Positions 9,278 to 17,954 of a stretch of DNA of 64,000 nucleotides are shown here, piece by piece (the first letter of the stretch is position 1; each line of letters starts with the position of its first letter). A program made the translations under genes and the position numbers. The notes below the pieces were generated by a model, which worked only from the letters and a program-made list of their open reading frames with translations, was not told where the DNA came from and searched no databases. The stretch is from Dyadobacter sp. CY356 (GTDB lineage: Bacteria > Bacteroidota > Bacteroidia > Cytophagales > Spirosomataceae): contig NZ_JAJTSZ010000005.1 in the NCBI RefSeq assembly GCF_021440195.1, forward strand, positions 434,001 through 498,000. Reading direction: 5' to 3'.

Positions 9278-11686
9278 ATGCTTCTAAATGATAGTTTGAC
9301 CGGTTCCAGTGTTTTGAATAAAGAAAATATAACAGACGATTATCGCCTGGCTTGTGAAAGTCGGCAAGTCAGCTTATTGGGAAGAAAGGATACCATGGGA
9401 GGCCGGTCCAAATTCGGAATTTTTGGAGATGGGAAAGAAGTAGCACAAATCGCTTTGGCAAGAGCCTTTCGTTTAGGTGATTTTCGCTCAGGGTATTACA
9501 GAGATCAAACGATTGAAGCTTCTTTGGGCAATCTGACATGGCAGCAATTTTTTGCCCAGATGTATGCTCATGCAGATCTTGAACATGAACCGCATACCGG
9601 CGGCCGCTCCATGAACGGACATTTTTCTACACGGTGGCTTGATGAGAATGGGAAATGGCTGGACCAGACAAAATTATATAATTCAGTATGTGATATTTCA
9701 CCAACGGCCGGACAAATTCCCCGTGCCGTAGGTTTGGCCTATGCTTCAAAACTTTACAGAGGAAATAAAGAAATTCAATATTTAGATACTTTTTCTAAAA
9801 AGGGAAACGAGATTGTTTTTGCAACAATCGGTGACGCATCAACCTCGCAGGGTATGTTTTGGGAATCAATGAACGCAGCCGGTGTTTTACAGATTCCACT
9901 ACTCATGTCGGTTTGGGACGATGGATATGGCATTTCAGTTCCGGTTGAATACCAAACTACGAAATCAAGTATTTCAAAAGCACTTGCAGGGTTACAACGC
10001 AATGAAGAGGAAAGCGGCTTTGAAATCATCACTGTAAATGGCTGGGATTATCCTGCGCTGATTGAAACCTATCAAAAAGCAGCAGATTTATGCCGGAATG
10101 AACAGGTTCCTGTTCTCGTTCACGTTACACAACTTACGCAGCCGCAAGGGCATTCATCTTCCGGGTCGCATGAAAGATATAAATCCAAACAGCGCCTTCA
10201 ATGGGAAAATGAGCGGGACTGCAACCTGCGTTTTCGGGAATGGATTTTAAATAACGGGTATGCAACCGACGAGGAATTGGAACGTATTGAAGCAGATGCC
10301 AAAGAAACCGCAAGAGACGCCCGTAATCATGCATGGAAAGCTTACCGGAAAGATCTTGACAAAGAGCATCTTGAAACCGTAGAACTGATTCAAAAAACGG
10401 CAAAAGAAAGTATTTTTTCCGAGGAGCTATCGGCTATTGCCACTGAACTAAGTAAAACATATTATCCCGTCCGCCGTGATAATGCCGTTAGTGTCAGAAA
10501 AGCACTTCGGCTTATCAGGAATGAAAATACACCTTCGCGCGTGGTTTTGCAGCAATGGCTTCAAAATACTTTAAAAGAAAATGCGCTTCGCTACAATTCT
10601 CAGCTATATAGTGAATCGGACGAATCTCCGCTGCTGGTTGAACCTGTAAATCCGGTATACTCCGATGATAGTATTACGGTCGACGGCCGTGAAGTTATTC
10701 GCTCATATTTCAATTCCTTATTCGCTCAGGATCCGCGTGTAGTGGCTATTGGTGAAGATGTTGGTATGATCGGTGATGTGAATCAGGGCTTGGCCGGGTT
10801 GCAGGAAAAATATGGCGAGTTGAGAATCACAGATACCGGCATTCGCGAAACGACAATTATTGGACAGGGAATTGGAATGGCCATGAGAGGTCTGCGTCCT
10901 ATCGTTGAAATTCAGTATTTTGACTATATCTATTACGCCCTGGCAACACTAACCGATGACCTTGCAAGTCTGCGGTATAGAACTGCCGGCGGCCAGAAAG
11001 CACCTCTGATTATCCGTACACGGGGGCATCGTCTGGAAGGAATCTGGCACTCAGGTTCTCCCATGGGCACAATGCTTAGCAGTGTCCGGGGTATGCATAT
11101 TATTGTTCCAAGAAATTTTACGCAAGCAGCAGGTTTTTACAATACACTGATAAAAGGCGATGATCCGGCTCTGGTTGTTGAGCCGCTTAATGCTTACCGT
11201 CAAAAAGAATTACTGGCTGATAATATCGGAGAAATCTGCATTCCACTTGGCCAGCCGGAAATCCTGAAAGAAGGAAAAGATGTGACCATCGTTACTTATG
11301 GCTCTATGTGCCGTATAGTGATGGAGGCAGCAACGCAGTTACATAATCTGGGAATTGAAGCTGAGGTAATTGATGTACAGACATTGTTACCATTTGACGT
11401 GGATCACCGGATTTTGGAATCAATCAAGAAAACGAACAGGGTGATTTTTGCAGATGAAGATGTGCCGGGCAGCGCTTCGGCATACATGATGCAGCAAGTT
11501 TTGGAAGCACAAAATGCTTATCGCTGGCTTGACTCATCACCTGTTACGATTTCAGCAAAACCACATCGTCCTCCTTACGGTTCTGATGGAGATTATTTCA
11601 CCAAGCCAAATATGGATGATGTGATTGAAGTGGCTTACAAAATGATGCAGGAAACGGATCCAACGCATTTTCCTGCTTTGTATTAG
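9278..11686 (+). CDS. 2-oxoacid dehydrogenase E1 component, fused alpha and beta subunits
   Basis: An 802-residue fusion of both E1 chains. The N-terminal half (about 20-400) is the thiamine-diphosphate-binding alpha part, with GDASTSQGMFWESMNAAG followed by WDDGYGIS. The C-terminal half (about 460-795) is the beta part, with AIGEDVGMIGDVNQG, RITDTGIRETTIIGQGIG and a transketolase C-terminal domain (VTIVTYGSM, EAEVIDVQTLLPFD). E1 decarboxylates a 2-oxoacid and transfers the acyl group to lipoyl-E2. The likely substrates are branched-chain 2-oxoacids, but pyruvate is possible. No E2 or E3 gene is nearby. ATG 9278 is preferred over TTG at 9272. Confidence 0.88.
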   Translation: MLLNDSLTGSSVLNKENITDDYRLACESRQVSLLGRKDTMGGRSKFGIFGDGKEVAQIALARAFRLGDFRSGYYRDQTIEASLGNLTWQQFFAQMYAHADLEHEPHTGGRSMNGHFSTRWLDENGKWLDQTKLYNSVCDISPTAGQIPRAVGLAYASKLYRGNKEIQYLDTFSKKGNEIVFATIGDASTSQGMFWESMNAAGVLQIPLLMSVWDDGYGISVPVEYQTTKSSISKALAGLQRNEEESGFEIITVNGWDYPALIETYQKAADLCRNEQVPVLVHVTQLTQPQGHSSSGSHERYKSKQRLQWENERDCNLRFREWILNNGYATDEELERIEADAKETARDARNHAWKAYRKDLDKEHLETVELIQKTAKESIFSEELSAIATELSKTYYPVRRDNAVSVRKALRLIRNENTPSRVVLQQWLQNTLKENALRYNSQLYSESDESPLLVEPVNPVYSDDSITVDGREVIRSYFNSLFAQDPRVVAIGEDVGMIGDVNQGLAGLQEKYGELRITDTGIRETTIIGQGIGMAMRGLRPIVEIQYFDYIYYALATLTDDLASLRYRTAGGQKAPLIIRTRGHRLEGIWHSGSPMGTMLSSVRGMHIIVPRNFTQAAGFYNTLIKGDDPALVVEPLNAYRQKELLADNIGEICIPLGQPEILKEGKDVTIVTYGSMCRIVMEAATQLHNLGIEAEVIDVQTLLPFDVDHRILESIKKTNRVIFADEDVPGSASAYMMQQVLEAQNAYRWLDSSPVTISAKPHRPPYGSDGDYFTKPNMDDVIEVAYKMMQETDPTHFPALY

Positions 11687-11743
11687 CAGATTGATCAGAG
11701 TTGCTTGTCTGAAATTTATTAGTTGATTTTAATAAATGAAGAC

Positions 11744-12352
11744 ATGTACAAAAGTTTCGGCAAAAGATTTTTTGATATCATATCAGCGGCGGCGGGATTA
11801 ATCATCCTGTCGCCGCTTTTTCTTTTTCTGAAACTGCTATTATTTTTTTTAAATAAAGGAAAACCATTCTTTTTTCAACCCCGGCCAGGATTATTCTGTA
11901 AGATTTTCGTGATTGTAAAATTCAAAACGATGACAGATTCAAACGAAAATCCGATATCCGACAATGACAGAATAACACCAATTGGAAAGTTTCTGCGCCG
12001 CACTTCTCTGGATGAAATTCCTCAACTATGGAATGTTTTAAAAGGTGATATGAGTTTGGTAGGACCGAGACCATTATTAACCGAATATTTAACCGGATAC
12101 GACCAGAATCAACTACGGCGTCATAACGTAAAACCTGGAATAACAGGCTGGGCCCAAATCAACGGTCGGAATGAAATTAGCTGGGAAGAAAAATTCAGTT
12201 TGGATTTATATTATGTTGATAATCTGTCCTTCAACCTCGACTTAAAGATTTTGTTGATAACATTAAAAAAGCTGTTTTTACAGAGGAACCGTACATTTTA
12301 TTCCGATAAAATGATGGAAAAATTTACCGGATCTAAATCCGTGATGAATTAA
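11744..12352 (+). CDS. Bacterial sugar (phosphoglycosyl) transferase, PglC/EpsL-like
   Basis: A 202-residue monotopic phosphoglycosyl transferase when started at ATG 11744 (MYKSFGKRFFD). One N-terminal hydrophobic hairpin (about 10-38) is followed by the catalytic core: KFKTMTD, RRTSLDEIPQLWNVLKGDMS (with the Asp-Glu pair), LVGPRPLL, and KPGITGWAQINGRN. It would transfer a sugar-1-phosphate from a UDP-sugar to a polyprenyl phosphate. The short length, lacking the extra transmembrane domain of WbaP or WcaJ, fits PglC. It heads a three-gene run with an acetyltransferase and an aminotransferase. Confidence 0.88.
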   Translation: MYKSFGKRFFDIISAAAGLIILSPLFLFLKLLLFFLNKGKPFFFQPRPGLFCKIFVIVKFKTMTDSNENPISDNDRITPIGKFLRRTSLDEIPQLWNVLKGDMSLVGPRPLLTEYLTGYDQNQLRRHNVKPGITGWAQINGRNEISWEEKFSLDLYYVDNLSFNLDLKILLITLKKLFLQRNRTFYSDKMMEKFTGSKSVMN

Positions 12353-12379
12353 TTTTCAAAATAACACACACTTAAAAAT

Positions 12380-12979
12380 ATGCTTATTTACGGTGCCGGC
12401 GGACATGCCAAAGTGGTCATTTCCAGTATTCTCGCCAATCAAAACAAGATTGATTCGATTTTTGATGATAATCCTAATAAGAAAGAAATTTATGCCCTGA
12501 CAGTATCCGGATCATACAATCCGGATACTTTTCCTGATAAAGAATTGATTATTGCAATTGGCGATAACTTGACCAGAAGAAAGATTTCCGATCAGGTTAA
12601 ACATACTTTTGGAATAACAATCCATCCTTCCAGTATCATTGACAAAACCGTAAAAATCGGTGAAGGTACTGTTGTTTTGCATAACGCAACAATCCAGGCC
12701 GACTCTGTCATTGGGCGGCAGGTCATTATCAATACATCTGTTTCGGTTGATCATGACTGTATCATCAGTGATTATGTCCATCTGGCTCCTGGCGTTATTC
12801 TGTCCGGAAGTGTTTGTGTGGGTGAAAATACTTTAATCGGTGTAGGAAGTATAGTTGCACCAGGGTTAACGATTGGGAAAAACTGTTTTGTTGCTGCCGG
12901 AAGTGTTGTAACGCACAACATTCCCGATGGCGTAATTGTCCGCGGCAATCCTGCGAGAATAATTTCCCGACACGCATGA
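12380..12979 (+). CDS. NeuD/PglD-family sugar O/N-acetyltransferase
   Basis: A 199-residue protein with an N-terminal Rossmann-like part (YGAGGHAKVV at the start) and a C-terminal left-handed beta-helix of hexapeptide repeats (about 90-195, for example IGEGTVVLHNATIQADSVIG). PglD acetylates the 4-amino group of a UDP-amino sugar; NeuD relatives acetylate sialic acid. The candidate catalytic His lies in SVDHDC. The gene is 27 bp after the sugar transferase and its TGA overlaps the ATG of the aminotransferase (ATGA at 12976), so translation is probably coupled. Context favours PglD over NeuD. Confidence 0.87.
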   Translation: MLIYGAGGHAKVVISSILANQNKIDSIFDDNPNKKEIYALTVSGSYNPDTFPDKELIIAIGDNLTRRKISDQVKHTFGITIHPSSIIDKTVKIGEGTVVLHNATIQADSVIGRQVIINTSVSVDHDCIISDYVHLAPGVILSGSVCVGENTLIGVGSIVAPGLTIGKNCFVAAGSVVTHNIPDGVIVRGNPARIISRHA

Positions 12980-14109
12980 AAAAAATCTGGCTTTCTCCGC
13001 CACATATGAGCGGAAAGGAATTGAAATACATTCAGGAAGCGTTTGACTCAAACTGGATTGCGCCATTGGGACCGAACGTCGATGCGTTTGAGGAAGCGCT
13101 TGCCCATTACGTTGGAATGAATCATTCGGTGGCACTTTCATCCGGCACGGCGGCGTTACATCTGGCATTAATTATGGCAGACGTAGGTCCGGGAGATATT
13201 GTCATTTGTCCCACTTTTACATTTGCAGCCAGCGCCAATCCCATCGTTTATCTTAAAGCAACACCTGTATTTATTGATAGTGAAAACTTAACCTGGAATC
13301 TTTGCCCGGATGTTTTGGAAGAAGCCATAAAGCATTATATCAAAAAAGGAAAGAAGCCGAAAGCAATCATTGGTGTCCACATTTACGGAATGCCAATGCA
13401 GTTAACCAAAATATTATCACTCTGCGAAAAATATGAAATCACATTTATCGAAGACGCCGCCGAAGCGTTAGGATCTTCTTATCATGGCAAAAAACTGGGC
13501 TCATTTGGGCAAATGAGTATTATCTCTTTCAATGGAAATAAAATTATAACCACATCCGGTGGCGGTGCCTTATTTTCGAATGATCCCGCTATAATAAAAA
13601 AAGCAAAATTTCTGGCATCTCAGGCAAAAGACGACGCGCCACATTATCAGCATTCTGAAATTGGCTATAATTATCGTCTAAGTAACATTAGTGCAGGCAT
13701 AGGAAGAGCACAGCTTGAAGTAATTGAAGAGCGTGTAAAAAGCAGACGTCTCAATTTTGATTTCTATAAAAAAGAACTGGAAAAATTACCAGGTATTTCT
13801 TTTCAGAATGAACCTTCCGGTTTCATTTCTAATCGCTGGCTGACTTGCATTTTAATTGATCCAAAATTATCGTCAGGAATTAGTCCTGATAAAATCCGGT
13901 TGCATTTAGAAACAAAAAATATTGAATCACGGCCCTTGTGGAAACCGTTGCATTTGCAGCCGGTTTTTAAAGATGCGCCTTATTTTGGAGGAAATTTGGC
14001 GGAAAAGCTTTTTGAGAGAGGGATTTGTTTACCCTCTGGATCAAGTTTAAGCAAGGAAGACTTGTTATTTATTTGTGAAAACATTCGGGATTTATTGCAT
14101 AAACTATAA
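12976..14109 (+). CDS. DegT/DnrJ/EryC1/StrS sugar aminotransferase, PglE/EpsN-like
   Basis: A 377-residue PLP-dependent aminotransferase. The PLP lysine is most likely Lys189 in ISFNGNKIITTSGGG, with Asp160 in FIEDAAEALGSSY contacting the pyridine nitrogen. The N-terminus (WLSPPHMSGKELKYI, SNWIAPLGPNVDAFE) is typical of PglE and EpsN, which aminate a UDP-4-keto sugar. It overlaps the acetyltransferase gene by four bases and ends in a strong hairpin. The 4,6-dehydratase (PglF type) needed to make its substrate is not in this window. Confidence 0.9.
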   Translation: MKKIWLSPPHMSGKELKYIQEAFDSNWIAPLGPNVDAFEEALAHYVGMNHSVALSSGTAALHLALIMADVGPGDIVICPTFTFAASANPIVYLKATPVFIDSENLTWNLCPDVLEEAIKHYIKKGKKPKAIIGVHIYGMPMQLTKILSLCEKYEITFIEDAAEALGSSYHGKKLGSFGQMSIISFNGNKIITTSGGGALFSNDPAIIKKAKFLASQAKDDAPHYQHSEIGYNYRLSNISAGIGRAQLEVIEERVKSRRLNFDFYKKELEKLPGISFQNEPSGFISNRWLTCILIDPKLSSGISPDKIRLHLETKNIESRPLWKPLHLQPVFKDAPYFGGNLAEKLFERGICLPSGSSLSKEDLLFICENIRDLLHKL

Positions 14110-14110
14110 A

Positions 14111-14142
14111 AAAGCCTTCCGAAGTTATGATCGGAAGGCTTT
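14111..14142. terminator. Bidirectional terminator
   Basis: Perfect 12-base arms AAAGCCTTCCGA and TCGGAAGGCTTT (14111-14122 and 14131-14142) with an 8-base loop lie between convergent genes. The minus strand continues the arm into TTTTTT, so termination should be strongest for the FKBP gene. Confidence 0.85.
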
Positions 14143-14161
14143 CAACTCTTACTGGAATTAT

Positions 14162-15034
14162 TTACAACACCTCGACATCAAATCGTATTGGTGAATAAGG
14201 ATAGACAAGATAAACACCTGATGACTGAACACCAGTTTTACCATAACCTAATGCGGACGGAAATATTATAGTAGCCTTTTCTCCTCTACGCAACTTGCGC
14301 ATAGCACGATCAAAACCCGGAACGTATTTACCATCGCCAGTTGTGATTGAAAGAGTGTTGGCTCCATTATCAAATATGGCTCCTGTCAACAACTTAGCTT
14401 TATAAGTAAAACTAACAGTTTTACCAATTCCGATTGAATCTCCTGTGACTGTATTATTTCTTACAATGACCAGGTTGTCAGTAGACCTATCTGAAACTGT
14501 TAATTTATTTTCAGCAATGAAATCATTAATTTGCTGAACTTCAGAACGGCTGTTAACAACCTCTATATTCATTTTAATTACTGAATAAGCAGGAACATTA
14601 TCAGATGAATATGATCCGAAAGCAAGATAAAAGGGCATGTACAAAGTTGCAGATTCCCCTACGCGAAGGATATTAAGAGCACGTTCCATCCCACCAAGTA
14701 AAAACCCAAGGTTATAAGGCCGTACAAAAGGAATTTTTTCAGTGTTTTCAGAAGAAGCCACTTTTTTACCATCCAATGTATAAGCATTGAAATTTAGTCG
14801 TACGCCTTCCTCAGCTTTTGGTTTTGCCCCGGTAGGGTTTGCTTTTTTCAAAACATAATACATACCGGATGAATCCTTTGTAGCCGTAATGGAGCTGTCC
14901 GCCAAATACTTTTCTATTGATTGCTGATTCTCAATCGCCTTTGCCTCATCGTCGTATTCCATCCCTTTGTTACAGGATATCATGCCCACAAGCCCCGCCA
15001 AAATCACGCCTAGTGTTAAAATTTTACGCTTCAT
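14162..15034 (-). CDS. Two-domain FKBP-type peptidyl-prolyl isomerase lipoprotein
   Basis: A 290-residue lipoprotein when started at ATG 15034 (MKRKILTLGVILAGLVGMISC; the Cys follows GMIS as a lipobox). Two FKBP domains follow, about 70-165 and 190-290. Each has a recognisable core: FLLGGMERALNILRVGESAT in the first, VPGFDRAMRKLRRGEKATI and ALGYG in the second. FKBPs isomerise Xaa-Pro bonds and chaperone exported proteins. The first domain has diverged more (YLAFGSY where the second has ALGYGKT), so it may be structural rather than catalytic. A TTG at 15058 is an unlikely alternative start. Confidence 0.85.
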   Translation of the reverse strand: MKRKILTLGVILAGLVGMISCNKGMEYDDEAKAIENQQSIEKYLADSSITATKDSSGMYYVLKKANPTGAKPKAEEGVRLNFNAYTLDGKKVASSENTEKIPFVRPYNLGFLLGGMERALNILRVGESATLYMPFYLAFGSYSSDNVPAYSVIKMNIEVVNSRSEVQQINDFIAENKLTVSDRSTDNLVIVRNNTVTGDSIGIGKTVSFTYKAKLLTGAIFDNGANTLSITTGDGKYVPGFDRAMRKLRRGEKATIIFPSALGYGKTGVQSSGVYLVYPYSPIRFDVEVL

Positions 15035-15143
15035 TTCGTTCCTTTTAATGTTTTTCAAAATGGGTTAATCATTAATATTTTTTCGATCCTATTTGTACAG
15101 ACTTCATTGAAGCCGGAATGGTTGGAATACTTATTAAAATATT

Positions 15144-15788
15144 TTAAATTTTCATCTTCTCGTAATACAGGCAAAATGAGGTAAGCGGGCATATGTTACA
15201 CTTTGGTGTACGGGCCAGACAAATATATCGTCCGTGTAAAATAAGCCAGTGATGCGCTTTTGGAACAAGTGCTGTGGGAATATGCCGCATCAAACCTTTT
15301 TCAACAGCAAGTGGAGTGGTAGCGGTGGATGGTACCAATCCCAGACGGCGTGAAACCCGATAAACGTGTGTATCAACCGCCATTGCCGGCTGATTAAAAA
15401 TTACTGAGGCGATAACATTGGCAGTCTTTCTGCCCACGCCGGGCAGTTCCTGAAGCTCCGGAATAGATGCCGGAATTTCTGATCCGAATTTCTCGACAAG
15501 CATTCTCGCCATTCCGACAAGATGTTTGCTTTTATTGTTGGGATAAGAAACAGACCGGATATACGTAAATACTTCATCTGCATTAGAGGCAGCCAGGGAT
15601 TCAGGATCCGGAAAACGATCAAATAAAGCGGGCGTTACCTGATTAATACGCTTGTCTGTACATTGTGCGGACAGGATAACAGCAACGAGCAACTCATAAG
15701 GATTACCATAATGAAGCTCAGTTTCAGGTTCGGGAAAATTTGTTGTGAAATATGTTAAAAATAATTGAAAGCGCTCTTTCCTGTTCAT
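15144..15788 (-). CDS. nth: Endonuclease III
   Basis: A 214-residue base-excision repair glycosylase/AP lyase. The helix-hairpin-helix ELPGVGRKTANVI carries the catalytic Lys and is followed by VDTHVYRVSRRLGL with the catalytic Asp. The C-terminus binds a [4Fe-4S] cluster through four cysteines in CLARTPKCNICPLTSFC (C-x7-C-x2-C-x5-C here, near the family spacing). The enzyme removes oxidised pyrimidines. ATG 15788 (MNRKERFQ) is preferred over an in-frame TTG at 15800. The gene is 109 bp upstream of the FKBP gene on the same strand. Confidence 0.93.
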   Translation of the reverse strand: MNRKERFQLFLTYFTTNFPEPETELHYGNPYELLVAVILSAQCTDKRINQVTPALFDRFPDPESLAASNADEVFTYIRSVSYPNNKSKHLVGMARMLVEKFGSEIPASIPELQELPGVGRKTANVIASVIFNQPAMAVDTHVYRVSRRLGLVPSTATTPLAVEKGLMRHIPTALVPKAHHWLILHGRYICLARTPKCNICPLTSFCLYYEKMKI

Positions 15789-15970
15789 AAACCTGACCAA
15801 ACGTGATTATAATTATTTATTTTGGCAAGAATATCCGGCCGTCGACAAATTTAGTAATTAAGGAATTACTGCCTTGGATAATTAAAATACAGCGTGACAA
15901 ATTCAATCAGAAAGCAGGAAGATAATATAGCTGATCAGTCAGCTTCATCTAAGCACAAACCTTTCAGGCT

Positions 15971-15988
15971 TTCTCTTCATGAAGAGAA
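15971..15988. repeat. 18-bp perfect palindrome
   Basis: TTCTCTTCATGAAGAGAA reads identically on both strands. It lies in the 269-bp gap between nth and the sigma-factor operon, 7 bp from a second inverted repeat. It could be an operator or part of a compound terminator. Confidence 0.7.
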
Positions 15989-15995
15989 AACGCAA

Positions 15996-16032
15996 TTCAT
16001 ACGTGTCTGAATAGGTATCAGACACGTATGAA
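15996..16032 (-). terminator. 15-bp inverted repeat, probable terminator of the sigma operon
   Basis: Perfect 15-base arms TTCATACGTGTCTGA and TCAGACACGTATGAA flank a 7-base loop, 26 bp past the stop of the small sigma partner gene. The run of T after the stem on the minus strand is poor (TTGCGTTTTC), so termination is likely but not certain. Confidence 0.5.
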
Positions 16033-16057
16033 AACAAAAAACAACCTATTGAGCTTT

Positions 16058-16306
16058 CTAACAAGAAAGGGCAGTAGATTGTTTGACTGTTTGTTGAAGT
16101 GAATAATGAATAATTTTCTGGACAGAACGATCCGAAGGAGTCCGGACAATTTTGTTCATCTGTTCCTTCATTTCAAGGGAATCCAGATAAAAATTCATCA
16201 AATCGTCGTCAAGTGCAAGTGCCTCAACGATCTGGTCATTTTCATTTAGTGTTGTTTCGGCATATAAATACCTGATAACATCATCGTAGGTAAAAGTTTT
16301 TGTCAT
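16058..16306 (-). CDS. Small protein overlapping the ECF sigma gene, possible regulator
   Basis: An 82-residue protein starting MTKTFTYDDVIRYLYAE, acidic and predicted helical up to about residue 60, with no membrane segment. Its ATG lies 26 bases inside the end of the sigma-factor gene, so the two are translationally coupled. The position and the N-terminal helical shape resemble the cytoplasmic sigma-binding part of an anti-sigma factor, but the usual zinc motif (HxxxCxxC) and the transmembrane domain are absent. Function is inferred from context only. Confidence 0.65.
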   Translation of the reverse strand: MTKTFTYDDVIRYLYAETTLNENDQIVEALALDDDLMNFYLDSLEMKEQMNKIVRTPSDRSVQKIIHYSLQQTVKQSTALSC

Positions 16307-16880
16307 ATTGCGGGGTACGTTGGCTGAATTGCTTGCGCAAATTTATCAACGCGTAACGCATCCTTCCCAATGCCGTATTAATACTCACACCTGTGGCATC
16401 AGCAATCTCCTGAAAGCTCATGTCCTCATAATGGCGCATGATCAGAACCTGCTTCTGCACATCCGGCAGCCGTTGGATCATTTCCCTCAGCTGCTCGTGC
16501 GTTTCTTGCCGAATCTGGATTGATTCAACGGAATCCTCCGCGAAATCCAGTGTATTAAATACGCTGCTTCCATCTTCGAACACTACATTGGGGTAGCGTT
16601 TATCGCGTCTGAAATAATCAATGGCTAGGTTGTGTGCGATCCGTATAATCCACGGCAAAAACTTACCTTCGTCGTTATATCTGCCTGACTTAATTGTGTC
16701 TACTGCCTTTATAAATGTGTCCTGTAATAAATCTTCGGCTACATATTGGTCCTTGACAATCAGGTAAATAGTCGTGTAAATTCTTGACTTATGGCGTTGA
16801 ACAAGCTTTTCGAAAGCCTTCTCATTGCCACGAATATACAATGTTACCAACTCACTGTCGCTAACTTGGACTTTCTCCAT
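16281..16880 (-). CDS. ECF-type RNA polymerase sigma factor
   Basis: A 199-residue sigma-70 family protein with only regions 2 and 4. Region 2 covers about 22-90 (YVAEDLLQDTFIKAV, FLPWIIRIAHNLAIDYFRR) and region 4 about 125-185 (LPDVQKQVLIMRHYEDMSFQ, EIADATGVSINTALGRMRYA). It directs RNA polymerase to a dedicated promoter set. A small gene overlaps its 3' end and is the best candidate for its regulator. The 378-bp upstream gap with a palindrome suggests substantial control of its expression. Its target promoters cannot be deduced here. Confidence 0.93.
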   Translation of the reverse strand: MEKVQVSDSELVTLYIRGNEKAFEKLVQRHKSRIYTTIYLIVKDQYVAEDLLQDTFIKAVDTIKSGRYNDEGKFLPWIIRIAHNLAIDYFRRDKRYPNVVFEDGSSVFNTLDFAEDSVESIQIRQETHEQLREMIQRLPDVQKQVLIMRHYEDMSFQEIADATGVSINTALGRMRYALINLRKQFSQRTPQYDKNFYLR

Positions 16881-17258
16881 TTTACTATTCGATTTAGTTA
16901 ACGTAGAGCAGTTCGTCTATATTGTTTCTCCTTTCTTTAGTAAGTGTGAAAATGATGATACTTTGGCAGTTTTTGAATTATATTAATCAAAGAAATAGAT
17001 TTGACAATTGATTTGCAAATCTTTGCACTCCTTTTTTTTCTAATTTTATTCTAATTAACACATATTAACAAGTAAATAACACAAGTGCCCGTTTTTACCA
17101 CAATTTTCTTACGTGTATACCTATTGGTGCAATTAATTGAATTTATCAAATAATATACGATAAAATATAGGACTTTGGATCGAATCCGGAATATTTAAAT
17201 TAAAAACTTCAACCCAAATTTTAATGTTTTATTTCAAAACAAACAATAATTTTAGCGC
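16881..17258. other. Intergenic AT-rich regulatory region
   Basis: No coding frame is supported here. It lies between the divergent sigma-factor and YjjG-type genes. It holds a 12-bp perfect palindrome GATTTGCAAATC (17010-17021), a second GATTTG 12 bp before it, and a tandem TCTAATT motif near 17039-17056. These are candidate operator sites; no clean TAnnTTTG box was found on either strand. Confidence 0.5.
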
Positions 17259-17954
17259 ATGAAATACAAACATCTTTTTTTTGACTTGGATCATACTTTA
17301 TGGGATTTTGAAAAGAATTCTTCTGAGTCGCTTGAAGAAATTTATTATAATTCTAACCTGAAACAGCATGGAGTTTCTTCCATGGAGCATTTTATCCAGT
17401 CTTTCTTAAAAATTAATACAGCGCTTTGGGACGCCTTTGACAAAGGAAATCTGCACCATACCTATATACGTGAAAATCGTTTCAAAATGGTTTTTGATGA
17501 GATTGGTGTTGCATGCCCTCCAAATCACGAGGAAATTGGTGAGCTTTATTTGAACACCCTTCCCAGGAAAAAACATTTACTTGACGGCGCATTGGACTTG
17601 CTCAATTATGTTACCGAAAAAGGCTATGCTGTTCATATTGTCACAAACGGATTTAATGACATCCAGGCAAAAAAGATTTCAAGTTCGGGCATATCACACT
17701 TTTTTAAAAATGTGATAACATTTGAAAATGCAAGTGCAAAAAAACCTGATCCAAGGATTTTTGCCTATGCACTGGAAATAGCAAAGGCATCGCCGGAGGA
17801 AAGTATCATGATAGGAGATAACTGGATTGCCGATGTTATGGGCGCAAAACAATTTGGCCTGGACACCGTTTATCTTAATCCGGCCGGACTTTCTTTTGAC
17901 GAATCGCCGACATATGATATTCGCCGACTGGAAGAATTAAAATTAATCTTTTAA
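17259..17954 (+). CDS. YjjG-family HAD nucleotidase
   Basis: A 231-residue haloacid dehalogenase-like hydrolase. Motif I is FFDLDHTLWDF with the nucleophile Asp9 and the acid/base Asp11. Motif II Thr lies in IVTNGF, the motif III Lys in ASAKKPDPRIF, and motif IV is MIGDNWIADVMGA. The cap is helical, and the N-terminus (DHTLWDFEKNS) matches the YjjG group, which dephosphorylates non-canonical pyrimidine nucleotides and protects against their incorporation. It stands alone on this strand and its stop abuts that of the convergent protease gene. Confidence 0.88.
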   Translation: MKYKHLFFDLDHTLWDFEKNSSESLEEIYYNSNLKQHGVSSMEHFIQSFLKINTALWDAFDKGNLHHTYIRENRFKMVFDEIGVACPPNHEEIGELYLNTLPRKKHLLDGALDLLNYVTEKGYAVHIVTNGFNDIQAKKISSSGISHFFKNVITFENASAKKPDPRIFAYALEIAKASPEESIMIGDNWIADVMGAKQFGLDTVYLNPAGLSFDESPTYDIRRLEELKLIF

